Positions 1 to 8,596 of a DNA stretch of 33,158 nt are shown here, piece after piece. The position numbers were made by a program, and so were the translations under genes. The stretch lies in NCBI GenBank assembly GCA_018884035.1, contig JAHLFE010000067.1, positions 1 to 33,158 on the forward strand. The letters run 5' to 3'. This DNA comes from Candidatus Anaerobiospirillum pullicola. GTDB lineage: Bacteria; Pseudomonadota; Gammaproteobacteria; Enterobacterales; Succinivibrionaceae. The notes beneath the pieces were generated by a model. It had not been told where the DNA came from. It did no database searches and saw only the letters and a program-made list of their open reading frames with translations. Numbering within the stretch: position 1 is the first letter of the stretch; each line of letters starts with the position of its first letter.

Positions 1-474
1 AATTAAGCTTTTGCTAGGTGTTATGGCGTTTGGTGTGACCATCCTTGAGGTAGTGATGGCGCTTTACCCATCACACTATGAGCCGATCCGAGCCGAGAAA
101 AATTTTGGTAGTTAATAGTTGTTACGTTCCTTATGGGCATTAAGCACCAATGAGGCACTACCCTGCTCAAGAAAATGAATGCTTCGCGGTAAACTTGCTG
201 CCTTTTCTCTCTTGCGGTCACAAGCAGCTCTAAAGACTGCGCCCCTCCTCTAACCTCAGCTCTTGCTCTCTGTGGCGCGAAACCTCATAAAGGTTGCGAG
301 CGGAGATTTAAGGATGGGCACAGTCACCAGAACTGCCTCTGCTGCAAGCGCAGACAAGGCGCAAGGAAGCTTAATAAGAGAAATGACAGCAACACTGTCT
401 CTTTGTTAGGAAGACGGCGTGACAGTGCAGCTGTTGCCACACGGCGATTAATGGTTTGTAAAGGTGATTTACGT
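1..474. other. Gene-free left edge of window
   Basis: I see no supported gene here. The only clear structure is a 7-bp hairpin, GTGATGG (53-59) with CCATCAC (68-74), without a T run. The short frames on both strands lack ribosome binding sites and recognisable sequence. The end of this stretch is the leader of the membrane protein that starts at 475. Confidence 0.5.
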
Positions 475-1506
475 ATGCCTACCAACGAACAATTAACGAG
501 ACTGGGCATCTTTGTGGCCGTAGGCTACTTATGCGCAGGTATCCTCGTTAGCATTTTTGCTGGACTACCTTTCTGGGTAACTTACTTCGACAGTGAGTTC
601 CTCTTAGGTGCTGTCATTGTGGTCGTGACCTTAGTGATTGGCGCTGCTTTTGGTATCGCTTTAATTCGCTACTTAGTGCCACGCTACGGCGTCAAGAGCA
701 TCTTCGAGCAAGACGTGCTCATCATGATGATTGGTGTGCTCTTCATGGCTTTAGCTATGAATCAAGCCATGATCATCATTGGTTTGTTCGTCACGGCCGG
801 TGCTATGGCGGCGTACTTCATTGAGAACTTTCGCGTACAAACCAATGCGGCCAGCAATGGTGGTGTGGGCGTCTTAACCTTAGGTGGCTGGGCCTTAGGT
901 CCAATTGTCGCAGTGGTGGTGATTGCCTTGTTAGGTGATTATGGTCTGATCACCTTACGTATCTTACTGGCCCACTACATTGTGATTTCTTTCTGGGTGT
1001 GGGTGCAGCGTTTAGGTCTGCACATGGACTACCAAGATGTGCCAGAGAGCATCTTACGTTTAGTCTCGCAACACCAAGCTTATTCTGAGAAAGTGAAGCA
1101 GCAAGAGGCGGCACGTAAGGCAGCTAAGGCCGAACGCGCTAAGGGCAAGAAGGCCACTGCGGCAACTCCAGCCCCAGTGCCAGCTCCTGCTCCTGCCTCG
1201 GCTCCAACTGCTGCGCCAGCACCTGCTGCTACCCCTGCTACCCCAGCTACCAGCGCCCCTGCTGATAAAGAAGCTCCTGCTGCTAAAGCTGCTGATGCGA
1301 CTGCGCCACAGAGCGAGAGTGCTGCTCCTGCTAGTGCTGCACCAGCCTCTGCTGCTACCCAAGCTGCTACTCCAGCTACTGCACCAGCAGCTGCTGCCAG
1401 CAGCGCTGATAGTGCCCCAGTAAAAGCTGAGCAGGCGTCTGCTGCTACTGCTGAGAACACCACGGAGCAAAAGCCAAAGAAAAAGGGCTTTTTCGGCCGT
1501 ATCTAA
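475..1506 (+). CDS. Polytopic membrane protein with Ala/Pro-rich C-terminal tail
   Basis: I do not recognise this family. The ATG at 475 is preceded by AAAGGTGA at a good distance and starts a 343-aa protein; an in-frame start 72 nt upstream has no such site. Residues 1-180 are hydrophobic, with about five or six membrane segments (roughly 8-30, 42-64, 80-116, 133-153, 157-178). A charged helix follows (about 195-227, rich in K, E, A and Q). Then come about 100 residues of almost pure Ala/Pro/Thr/Ser. The protein ends in the basic motif KPKKKGFFGRI. The likely picture is an inner-membrane protein with a long flexible cytoplasmic tail, perhaps an anchor or scaffold, but that is inference. It lies 281 nt upstream of a transporter on the same strand. 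Other frames open across the tail only because of its GC-rich repeats. Confidence 0.85.
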   Translation: MPTNEQLTRLGIFVAVGYLCAGILVSIFAGLPFWVTYFDSEFLLGAVIVVVTLVIGAAFGIALIRYLVPRYGVKSIFEQDVLIMMIGVLFMALAMNQAMIIIGLFVTAGAMAAYFIENFRVQTNAASNGGVGVLTLGGWALGPIVAVVVIALLGDYGLITLRILLAHYIVISFWVWVQRLGLHMDYQDVPESILRLVSQHQAYSEKVKQQEAARKAAKAERAKGKKATAATPAPVPAPAPASAPTAAPAPAATPATPATSAPADKEAPAAKAADATAPQSESAAPASAAPASAATQAATPATAPAAAASSADSAPVKAEQASAATAENTTEQKPKKKGFFGRI

Positions 1507-1688
1507 TCACAGTCATCACTTTTACTTACCGTTTTCCTCAGAGCGCAGTGCCACGCCGCCTACCTTTATCTGACGACGTTTGCTGCGCTGGCCTCAAGGC
1601 CCACAGTTAGCTGCGCTCTGTGACCGCGACGCGTGGTTTTACCCCCATGTGTCTTTGTGACAGCCATGACCTGAACTTTCTCTTGGCT

Positions 1689-1729
1689 AAGAGCATGGCG
1701 AAGCTTTTCACAGCTTAGCGTTTGCTCTT
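1689..1729 (+). promoter_or_regulatory. Nested hairpin in the leader of the NhaD-like gene
   Basis: AAGAGC (1689-1694) pairs with GCTCTT (1724-1729). Inside it AAGCT (1701-1705) pairs with AGCTT (1712-1716). The hairpin ends 58 nt before the start codon at 1788. There is no T run, so it is not a terminator; it may be a leader structure. It matches no riboswitch that I recognise. Confidence 0.25.
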
Positions 1730-1787
1730 GTGAGAGCGACGTTAGGGGTAGGATCTGTGGTGTCACCGGTCTCTTTACGAGGTTCTT

Positions 1788-3188
1788 ATGCCGCGACTGT
1801 TAAAAGTTTGTACGCTGCTTACGCTGTGCGTCATTGCCGCCATTAGTGCGGTCTATGCCGCAGGCTTAGAGGATACCGTTGCCGGTATCTTTACACGCCA
1901 TACCATTTATGGCGTGCGCTATGAGATCATCATCTTTGCCCTGATTCTGGTGGGTGTTGCTATTTTCTACAACAACACCATGCAGGTGGCCGTGATCGGT
2001 CTCTTAGCCCTGTGCTTCTATAAGTACGAGTTTGTGGATGGCTTCTCGGTAATTGACCGTTTACTGGGCTACACCAACGACCAAGGCGAGTTTGTTAAGG
2101 GCTCGTGGAATACGTACTTAAACTTAGCGCTGATGCTGCCAGGCTTCTCCATTCTGGCCAACATCTTTGAGGAGTCTAAGTTCCCATCCGTGCTGCCACG
2201 CTATTTGCCAAATGGCGTGTTAGGTGGCATGGTACTGCTGACCTTCGTCTTCTGCTTAAGTACCTTCCTCGACAACATCGCGGCTGCCATGATTGGCTGC
2301 TCGATGGCGGCGACCTTATACAAGAACAATGTGCACATCGGTTACGTGGCTGCCATCTGCGCCGCTTCTAACGCTGGTGGTGCTGGTTCTGTGGTGGGCG
2401 ATACGACGACGACCTTAATCTGGATTCACGGTAAGGATCCTCTGGTCTTAGCTCATGCCTTTATCCCAGCCATTGTGGCCTTAGTGATTGTTGCTTTCTT
2501 TGCTTCGCGTCAACAGCACAAGTACAGCAGCGACGTCTACAAGCCAACGGGCTCCGTGCAAATTGAGAAGCGTCGTTTAGGCTTAGTGGCGCTGATCTTA
2601 GCGGGCGCAATCTTCTTTAACTACTTCTTTGAGTTCCCAGCATTAGGTATCTGGCTGGCGATTTTAGTGGGCGCCTTCTTTGTGAAGATCAACTTCCGTG
2701 AAGGCCTCAATGCTATCGAGTCGACGGTCTTCTTAGTCTGCTTAGTGTTCTGCGCAGAGCTAGTACCAATTGACTCGGTGCCAGATGCTTCGATTCTGTC
2801 GACCATGGCTATTGGCTTCGTGTCAGCCGTGTTCAACAACATTCCACTGACGCAGCTGTGCTTAATCAAGGGCGGCTACGACTGGCCACTTATTTCCTAC
2901 GCAGTGGGCTTTGGTGGTTCGATGGTATGGTTCGGTTCGTCAGCTGGTGTGGCCGTGTGTAACGTCTTCACCAAGGCTCGTTCGTTCATGAACTGGTTAC
3001 GTTACGGCTGGCACATTCCATTTGCCTTTGTGGTTGGTTTTGCAGCGTACCTGTTAGTGTTTGGCTGGAGCCCACAGAAGGGCAATCCACCTGATCAAAT
3101 GCCAGAGCCAATTTCTAAGGAAGAGGCTATTGGTAACATGCCGGTGCACCATAATCCAATGCCAGATGAAGTGGTGATTCCAGAGTAA
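1788..3188 (+). CDS. ArsB/NhaD-superfamily ion transporter (putative Na+/H+ antiporter)
   Basis: This 466-aa integral membrane protein has the layout of the ion transporter superfamily (CitMHS/ArsB/NhaD). Residues 1-24 form a hydrophobic first segment or signal sequence. The family hallmarks are STFLDNIAAAMIG (about 158-170), with an Asp-Asn pair in a broken helix, and SNAGGAGSVVGDTTTTLIW (about 194-212). A second, related half contains FNNIPLTQL and GGSMVWFGSSAGVAV. NhaD-type members exchange Na+ or Li+ for protons at the inner membrane; the substrate cannot be fixed from sequence, and a carboxylate or other anion remains possible. The ATG has ACGAGG upstream. The C-terminus (last ~45 residues) is hydrophilic and Pro-rich. 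A terminator follows directly, so the transcript ends here, possibly with the upstream membrane protein as its first gene. Confidence 0.88.
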   Translation: MPRLLKVCTLLTLCVIAAISAVYAAGLEDTVAGIFTRHTIYGVRYEIIIFALILVGVAIFYNNTMQVAVIGLLALCFYKYEFVDGFSVIDRLLGYTNDQGEFVKGSWNTYLNLALMLPGFSILANIFEESKFPSVLPRYLPNGVLGGMVLLTFVFCLSTFLDNIAAAMIGCSMAATLYKNNVHIGYVAAICAASNAGGAGSVVGDTTTTLIWIHGKDPLVLAHAFIPAIVALVIVAFFASRQQHKYSSDVYKPTGSVQIEKRRLGLVALILAGAIFFNYFFEFPALGIWLAILVGAFFVKINFREGLNAIESTVFLVCLVFCAELVPIDSVPDASILSTMAIGFVSAVFNNIPLTQLCLIKGGYDWPLISYAVGFGGSMVWFGSSAGVAVCNVFTKARSFMNWLRYGWHIPFAFVVGFAAYLLVFGWSPQKGNPPDQMPEPISKEEAIGNMPVHHNPMPDEVVIPE

Positions 3189-3222
3189 TAGTGCGCTAAG
3201 CACAATTACTTAGCAAAGAAAG

Positions 3223-3250
3223 AGGCTGGGGCTGAGGCTCTGGCCTTTTT
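3223..3250 (+). terminator. Rho-independent terminator after the NhaD-like gene
   Basis: A 9-bp stem, AGGCTGGGG with CTCTGGCCT (three G-U pairs), closes a 6-nt loop and is followed by TTTTTC. It lies 35 nt after the transporter stop codon. Confidence 0.7.
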
Positions 3251-3503
3251 CGTTTCAGGGAGTGGCGTCAGTAGCAGTAGTGGCGTCAGGTGGCCACTGG
3301 GAGTAACGACAGCAAGTGGCGCTCAGATGAGCTCTTACCACTGAGCTTTGCAACGTTGAGCTTACAGGCCACTAAAGCACCTCTGCTGGTATGGTAGCCA
3401 CACATATGCTGCGCACCATGTGCTCTGCCTCTATCCACAAAGCCCTATTCTCTCCTTGAGCAGCGGCTGCTACACATGCTGCCAACATCAGTGCAAAAAA
3501 GTC

Positions 3504-3531
3504 TTGCATTCCCTGATTTTTTGAGTACAAT
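3504..3531 (+). promoter_or_regulatory. Sigma-70 promoter of tRNA-Ser
   Basis: The -35 element is TTGCAT (3504-3509), the spacer is 16 bp and the -10 element is TACAAT (3526-3531). Transcription would start near 3538, about 15 nt before the mature tRNA. Confidence 0.7.
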
Positions 3532-3552
3532 AAGCACCGTTCTTTGCAACGC

Positions 3553-3643
3553 GGTGAGATGTCCGAGTGGCTGAAGGAGCACGCCTGGAAAGCGTGTATA
3601 GGTGAATAGCCTATCGCGGGTTCGAATCCCGCTCTCACCGCCA
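3553..3643 (+). tRNA. tRNA-Ser (anticodon GGA)
   Basis: This is a 91-nt class II tRNA. The acceptor stem GGTGAGA pairs with TCTCACC, followed by the discriminator G and an encoded CCA. The anticodon loop reads CTGGAAA within the stem CACGC/GCGTG, giving anticodon GGA, which reads UCC and UCU. The long variable arm (TATAGGTGAATAGCCTATC) and the T-arm GGGTTCGAATCCC are typical of serine tRNAs. It is transcribed alone, with a promoter upstream and a terminator six bases after the CCA. Confidence 0.97.
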
Positions 3644-3648
3644 GAAAT

Positions 3649-3671
3649 AGCAGCTGTAGGCTGCTTTTTTT
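3649..3671 (+). terminator. Terminator of tRNA-Ser
   Basis: AGCAGC and GCTGCT form a 6-bp stem around a 5-nt loop, followed by a run of seven T. It begins six bases after the tRNA CCA end. Confidence 0.8.
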
Positions 3672-4407
3672 ATAACCACTGCATAGATACATAGAAAAAG
3701 CAGGGAGCTGTAGTGACCTTTGTGGTTAGGCTGGTGTTGAGGGGATGGCTGCAGGGATAGCGCAGGCTTAGAGATAGCGCGATGACGCGGTGCGCATGAG
3801 GCAGTACATTTATGCGCGGTATAACGGGAATCTACTGTGGTTCGGGATTAAGCGAGTAAAGACAAGCCTGCTACGCGATAAGGGCACAGTAGAGCGCAAC
3901 AGCAACAGCGATCAGCTTAGGCACAAGAGCCGGAATAACGTATCGCTAACGCAGGTCTAAGCGCCCCACAAGACGAAACGAGAATAACAGCGCCCGCCCC
4001 TGTACATCTCTGCCTAGAGCAGAGACGCAGCCTCCATTGCACATCATACCTGCAAGAGCAATATCGCCACCGCCCAGCGATCCTACATGCTCGTTATAAG
4101 CGCTCTGCGCACAAGCCGCGAACGCCGCCTCAGATTGATTACCACCTACTCCTCTTACTCCGCTACCACAGCCCAGCCGCTTTTTCTCTGTCACCAAAAT
4201 ACCGTTGACACCTGCACCGCAGGACAATCCTACCGTAGCCAAATACACGATTACCCGCCTCTATCTCCGCCGCAGTGCATAAAGGCTCTGCCGCTTTAGG
4301 TGGTTTTTGCGTTTTTTGCCCGCAAAGAAACGCTTAAATAGGCCGCGGTGCAACACTCTGCCCCCAAATCTCATTTGGCCCCAAAAATAATGAGCTGGGC
4401 TCCATCC

Positions 4408-4530
4408 TTATGTGGCGCTATAAGTGAAGTAAAGCAAACGGGCGTATAGAAGGCATTCTTCTACCTCGCCCCGTTTTAACTGAGCACTACCGCGATCACC
4501 GCAAAGTACTGCCCGTGCATTCACCCACAC
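4408..4530 (-). repeat. Diverged intergenic repeat, copy 1
   Basis: About 120 bp matches a second block at 4846-5110. The first ~50 bp agree at roughly 80% (TATGTGGCGCTATAA here, TATGCGGCACTATAA there). A second block of about 45 bp (GAGCACTACCGCGATCACC) agrees with 5071-5089. On the minus strand the shared part can be read as a short peptide ending in YFTYSAT and a stop; copy 2 gives CFSYSAA and a stop at the same place. Several differences fall at third codon positions, which hints at a lost coding sequence. However, the spacing between the two blocks differs by a number that is not a multiple of three, and I find no start codon with a ribosome binding site. Confidence 0.55.
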
Positions 4531-4845
4531 CACTCCTCTGGGAACAAATACCAAAAGGAGACTCTCTGGCTAGCGCCACGCTCAGCGATACTCCGGTGCT
4601 TTACCGTACTTGAGCGACCGCGCAAGGCCAGCTGCTCTGCTGACCGCAAAATTCCATGAAGCCACTCCTAAGTGACCTCAGTGACACAGCGCACTAGCCA
4701 AAAGCGCTTCTTTATCGCGTTTTAGGCTCATATCTCCATTGCTGCGCATAAAGGCCATAAGTACACAAACGCGCTCTTTACAGTTTATCCTCACAACAAA
4801 CGTCTTGTTTAACCCCAAAACCACCGCTTTAACCGCAAGCAGCGC

Positions 4846-5110
4846 CTATGCGGCACTATAACTGAAGCACAGCAAACCGGCGTACAGTCGGCATTCCGGC
4901 TCTACTCTGAATTTGTGGGTCGCTTAGGAGGTAATGGTACGGCTAATTGCTGATTAGCACTGGCCTTTAGCCCAACCACCTAAGACTGGGGCTTGAGCCT
5001 ATACCCACAGATTCTGAGGAGAGCCGGCATTCCTCTGCCGATACACGCTCTTACTTAGTCCACAACCTACTGAGCACCACCGCTATCACCTAAAGGTAGT
5101 GCCCATGTTT
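4846..5110 (-). repeat. Diverged intergenic repeat, copy 2, split by an insertion
   Basis: This is the partner of the repeat at 4408-4530. It is split into two blocks by a 128-bp element (4898-5025). Removing that element and one copy of GGCATTCC rejoins the blocks so that they again align with copy 1. The minus-strand reading carries stops and frame changes, so it is not an active gene. Confidence 0.55.
4898..5025. mobile_element. 128-bp MITE with 23-bp TIRs and 8-bp target duplication
   Basis: The terminal inverted repeats lie at 4898-4920 and 5003-5025, both start GGCTCT and end TGTGGGT, and match at 20 of 23 positions. The perfect 8-bp direct repeat GGCATTCC flanks the element at 4890-4897 and 5026-5033. 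There is no room for a transposase. The interior has a further palindrome, GCTAAT-tgctg-ATTAGC. The GGCTCT end and 8-bp duplication resemble the ISL3 family, so it could be mobilised by such a transposase; that assignment is inference. It interrupts the second copy of the local intergenic repeat. Confidence 0.75.
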
Positions 5111-5255
5111 CTTAACCTCCAACCTATCATGCGTCTCTAGGTGAGGGCATATAGGCAACAAGCACCAGCTACTGCGCTTACGCAGAGAGCACATGCCCCA
5201 ACAAGCACCATCCCTACGGGGGATTAGTCATTTGAACTCTCTGGAGGTTCACCCT

Positions 5256-8057
5256 ATGGCTCATCAGTCTCAACTCGCCTCTGTAGTGGGCGAAATACTG
5301 GAGCACCACCTCTCCTTTAAGCTAAACGCACACGAGTGCCACGCCTTAGCCAACAAGTTTGGCATCGGTCCAATGTCCACGGCGTTCTTACAAGAACCAG
5401 AGGCGCTGGCCATGACGCTGACAAATACTTTCTTAAGCTGCCAACCACTGGTAGCCATCTTTGCTGCTGAGGCGGGCAAAAGAACGGCAGCAGAGATCAT
5501 GGGACACGTCTTCACTCCGGAGCCACTTAAACTGGAGCCTTTAGCGCAGTCGTGGCATTGTCCTCTTACCTGTGATGAGGCCTTTGTGGGCACCGATTAC
5601 AGCCGTGGCGATGACAGCGGCTTCAGCAATACGTGGCCACAACTGGCAAGTAGCGACGACGTGGTCGCTAGTGGCGGTGATGTGTCCTCCACTTATGCGG
5701 ACACGAACGGTATCTCTACTGCCACCTTTGCGGAGGCGCAGCAGGCACTGGCAGCTACCGCTCTTGACGGTGCAGCAGTTACTGGCCTGCCACAACAGGC
5801 AGAGGTTTATAACTCCCTACCAGATGACATCACCACCGAGCCAGATAGTACTGGTGTCATTTCATGGCAGCACCGCTATAACACGCTATGGGCGGAGGGC
5901 TTTGCTGAGTACTTAGCTGACTCCTATACGCTCAAGGCCAAGAGTGAGGTATTAGCAGGAGATGCCTTTATCGGCAAAGAGAACTCTGCCGAGACAGAGC
6001 CAGAGCCAGAAGCAAAGGCTGAAGCTTCTGCCGCTCAGGGCGAAGAAGTCGTTAAGGACGAGTCAGCAGCTCAGGTAAAAACAGAGGCGGATCTGGCTCC
6101 AGCCGTTAAGGTCAAACTGCCTCACGGTGCTCGCCGCAAGATCAGAGCGGAAAAGAAAGCGGCCAAGAAAGCAGCCAGACGCGCAGCTTTACTGAAAATG
6201 CAAGCTAAGCAGCGAGCTCAGCAACAGGGCGTGGGCCTGACTGTTGGTCAAAGCGCAGCTGACGACAACAAAACGCAACCTGAGCCTCAGCCAGCACCTG
6301 TGGTAAAGCCAGAGACGGTGGCAAAGCCAGCGCCTGTGGTACCAGAGCAAGCCGCAGAGCACGTGACACCTGAGGTGGGCACCAAGCCAGCAGTGAGCTC
6401 TACTTCTGGGGACGAAACTGCACCGCAAAGCTCTGTGGCCAACCTAAATGGCAGCAAGTCGGCCTCGGAGGCCAGCACCACTGAGGCATCCCCAAAGCCA
6501 GCGGCCACTGCTACCCCACAACAAGGCACAGCAGCTAACATTGCTAGCAGTACATCGGCGCAAGGAGAGGACAGTGCAACCGAAGCCGAGGTAGCAATGG
6601 AGGCGGCTAACACCGCAACAACACCACCACACAGCTCGGCTGACAAGGACAGTGCTGCTGACAGCAAGCAGACTGAGACCAGTAAAGCCAAACAGAACAC
6701 CGCCGCTAAGTCCAACGGCAAGGGCAAAGGCAAGAGCACTAAGCAACCAAGAGCTGCTACCTCAGAGGACGCGCCACCTCGCGAGGCCGTGCTGCTCTTA
6801 GGCTGGATGCTCTTTGTACTGACACAGGGTAAGAGCGCCTTAGTGGGCATGCACAACGTCCTCTTACTGATCCTCAAGACCTTTGGGGTCGTAGCGCTTG
6901 AGGACTTAAAGCAAGTTGCAGGGCGTAAGCGTGTGTCCTTTAGCAAGTCCTTACAGCTCTTAGAGGATGTAGGTAAGGTAGCCCTTGTTAATAACAAGGT
7001 CGTGTGGTTAGCACCACCTGCTGACTTTAATCCGCTTTCCCAGCCGCTCTATCCTCTGGAGGAAAAGCGCAAAAACGGTCTTAAGGGCAAAGACCGCCTG
7101 CTGACCAATGTCCTCTCTGTAGGCTCGCTTAATGATGGCTTGATGTCGCAGACTGCCGGTACCGTCTTAGCGGCAATGCAGCAGTACAAAGCCGTTAATG
7201 GCGAGCAACTGCGACTCTTACTGGGGTTAAAGAAGCGCAACTTTGCGCGGGCGGTTAGCTTTTTGGTACGCCTTGAGGTGCTGCTTGACCATAAGGGCAA
7301 CCTCTATCTGCTGCCAAGCTCAAAGGTCAAGCCACAGACCTTAATGAAGCGCTACGAGAAACAGCAACGCAAAGAGCAGCGTCAGCAGCAGGCGCAAGAG
7401 CGCGCGGCGGCTAAGGAGGAAGCTAAGGCTAAGAACCATAATGTCAAGGCGCCCTCTACCGCTAAAGCAGTACAGCGTCCAGCTAAGACCAGTCCCGCAC
7501 CACAGGGGGCTGGCAAAAAGAGCGCGGCGCCACAGAGCACAGTAGCTCAGGGTAAGCACTCTACTGCCAAGCAAGCGGCGTCCAAGGCGGCTGCCACGGG
7601 CTCCTCGGGCCGTCGTCCGGTAAAGACTGCTGGCGACAAGACCCCAAGTGCCCGCATGCAGAGCTCGGCGCCAGCAAAGAACTCTGCGCTTGCAGAGACC
7701 ACTGTGCCTGCTACGGATGCAGCCATTTTGCAGCCAGAGATGAGCGCGGCTTACGCCGCTCGCTCCTACGCTGCGACCCCACAGCTAATACCAGCCTCTG
7801 CTGACAGAGCAGCTGAGCACGCAGAGCAGCACACGCCAGTGCAGGCCTCACTGGTATCGCACCTCGATGCGAAAACGCTAAAGCGTGACCAGCATGAGGG
7901 CAGCCGCACCAGTACTCCGCTGGCGCTCTTTGCTGGCAGTGCTGCTGACGCTTCCTCTGGTGCTACCACTACCACTGCGGAGCAAAGTCACAGCGTAGGC
8001 CATGATCGCCACCAAGAGGGGAATTGCCCACAGGGTAAGGATCATCCTCAGGGTTAA
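5256..8057 (+). CDS. Large low-complexity protein with two tandem winged-helix-like segments
   Basis: I do not recognise this 933-aa protein. The ATG at 5256 is preceded by CTGGAGG with 8 nt spacing; an upstream in-frame ATG at 5193 lacks a site. Residues 1-105 look folded and helical. Residues about 110-505 are a disordered stretch rich in A, E, T, S and P, broken by a strongly basic helix (about 285-328, with KKAAKKAARR). Residues 509-693 are the conserved-looking core. Two similar units (about 534-587 and 632-688) each have helices, a basic recognition-like helix (GRKRVSFSKSLQLLED; LKKRNFARAVSFLVR) and a two-strand wing ending in VVWLAP or LYLLPSS. A Gln/Arg/Glu-rich helix and a second disordered tail follow. 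Tandem winged helices suggest binding to nucleic acid or to a partner protein. It stands alone on its strand. Confidence 0.85.
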   Translation: MAHQSQLASVVGEILEHHLSFKLNAHECHALANKFGIGPMSTAFLQEPEALAMTLTNTFLSCQPLVAIFAAEAGKRTAAEIMGHVFTPEPLKLEPLAQSWHCPLTCDEAFVGTDYSRGDDSGFSNTWPQLASSDDVVASGGDVSSTYADTNGISTATFAEAQQALAATALDGAAVTGLPQQAEVYNSLPDDITTEPDSTGVISWQHRYNTLWAEGFAEYLADSYTLKAKSEVLAGDAFIGKENSAETEPEPEAKAEASAAQGEEVVKDESAAQVKTEADLAPAVKVKLPHGARRKIRAEKKAAKKAARRAALLKMQAKQRAQQQGVGLTVGQSAADDNKTQPEPQPAPVVKPETVAKPAPVVPEQAAEHVTPEVGTKPAVSSTSGDETAPQSSVANLNGSKSASEASTTEASPKPAATATPQQGTAANIASSTSAQGEDSATEAEVAMEAANTATTPPHSSADKDSAADSKQTETSKAKQNTAAKSNGKGKGKSTKQPRAATSEDAPPREAVLLLGWMLFVLTQGKSALVGMHNVLLLILKTFGVVALEDLKQVAGRKRVSFSKSLQLLEDVGKVALVNNKVVWLAPPADFNPLSQPLYPLEEKRKNGLKGKDRLLTNVLSVGSLNDGLMSQTAGTVLAAMQQYKAVNGEQLRLLLGLKKRNFARAVSFLVRLEVLLDHKGNLYLLPSSKVKPQTLMKRYEKQQRKEQRQQQAQERAAAKEEAKAKNHNVKAPSTAKAVQRPAKTSPAPQGAGKKSAAPQSTVAQGKHSTAKQAASKAAATGSSGRRPVKTAGDKTPSARMQSSAPAKNSALAETTVPATDAAILQPEMSAAYAARSYAATPQLIPASADRAAEHAEQHTPVQASLVSHLDAKTLKRDQHEGSRTSTPLALFAGSAADASSGATTTTAEQSHSVGHDRHQEGNCPQGKDHPQG

Positions 8058-8596
8058 GCGTAGTCTCCACACTGAATGGCGGCGCTTGCAGCGCTCTGTG
8101 TTGCTCCGTTCTTCATGGTGAAACAGCCACGCACAGCTACACAGCTGCGTTCTGTCCTCAGCTGCAGCCGCGTACTGTGCTCACGTAAGACAAGGCATAG
8201 CGCTGTGTCCTACGGGCAAGGCTACCCTAAGCGCGCACTATGTGCTCAGGAATACTCTTAGCGAGCACGGCTCACGGTGGCGTTATTAGGCCCTGTGCTT
8301 ATTGTTGCTGGCTGCAGCTACGCTCTTAAGGAGTACTGTACTCTGTACGGTGCATGGTCTGCGCTGCAGACGCCCTCACGACTGATAGCGGGGTTGATGA
8401 CAAACAGCCGCAAAGGCAACCCTACACAGCGCCCTGTAGTGACCAGTGTGCGTTTTAGTGGTGGTATGGCTGGAAACAGCCACGAGGCAGGAGATTATTA
8501 CTGGTGGGGACAGCAAGCGGTACCGTATGTCACGCGGCACCAATGCTTGCTGCCAAAGAAAGGAAAATACAGAAGGAAAAAGAGCCAGCCTCGCGC
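8058..8596. other. Gene-free convergent junction
   Basis: The large + strand gene and the - strand symporter gene end at either side. I see no recognisable gene, and frames here lack ribosome binding sites. After the symporter stop the minus strand reads GGCTGGCTCTTTTTCC, a T run with only a weak stem, so a terminator there is possible but not convincing. Confidence 0.4.

Larger units (their letters stand above)
3672..5255. other. Long gene-free region with decayed repeats
   Basis: About 1.6 kb holds no gene I can support. The frames present have poor starts and no recognisable domains. The region does contain two diverged copies of an intergenic repeat (near 4408 and 4846) and a small transposable element inside the second copy. 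It ends at the ribosome binding site of the large low-complexity gene. It looks like a graveyard of insertions. Confidence 0.5.

Noticed and set aside
1060..1470. Long minus-strand frames across the Ala/Pro tail of the first gene
   Set aside because: They are by-products of the repetitive GC-rich codons on the + strand; no ribosome binding site and only Ser- or Ala-rich products.
3946..4248. 100-codon minus-strand frame rich in Gly and Ala
   Set aside because: It has no ribosome binding site and no family resemblance, and lies in a region of decayed repeats.
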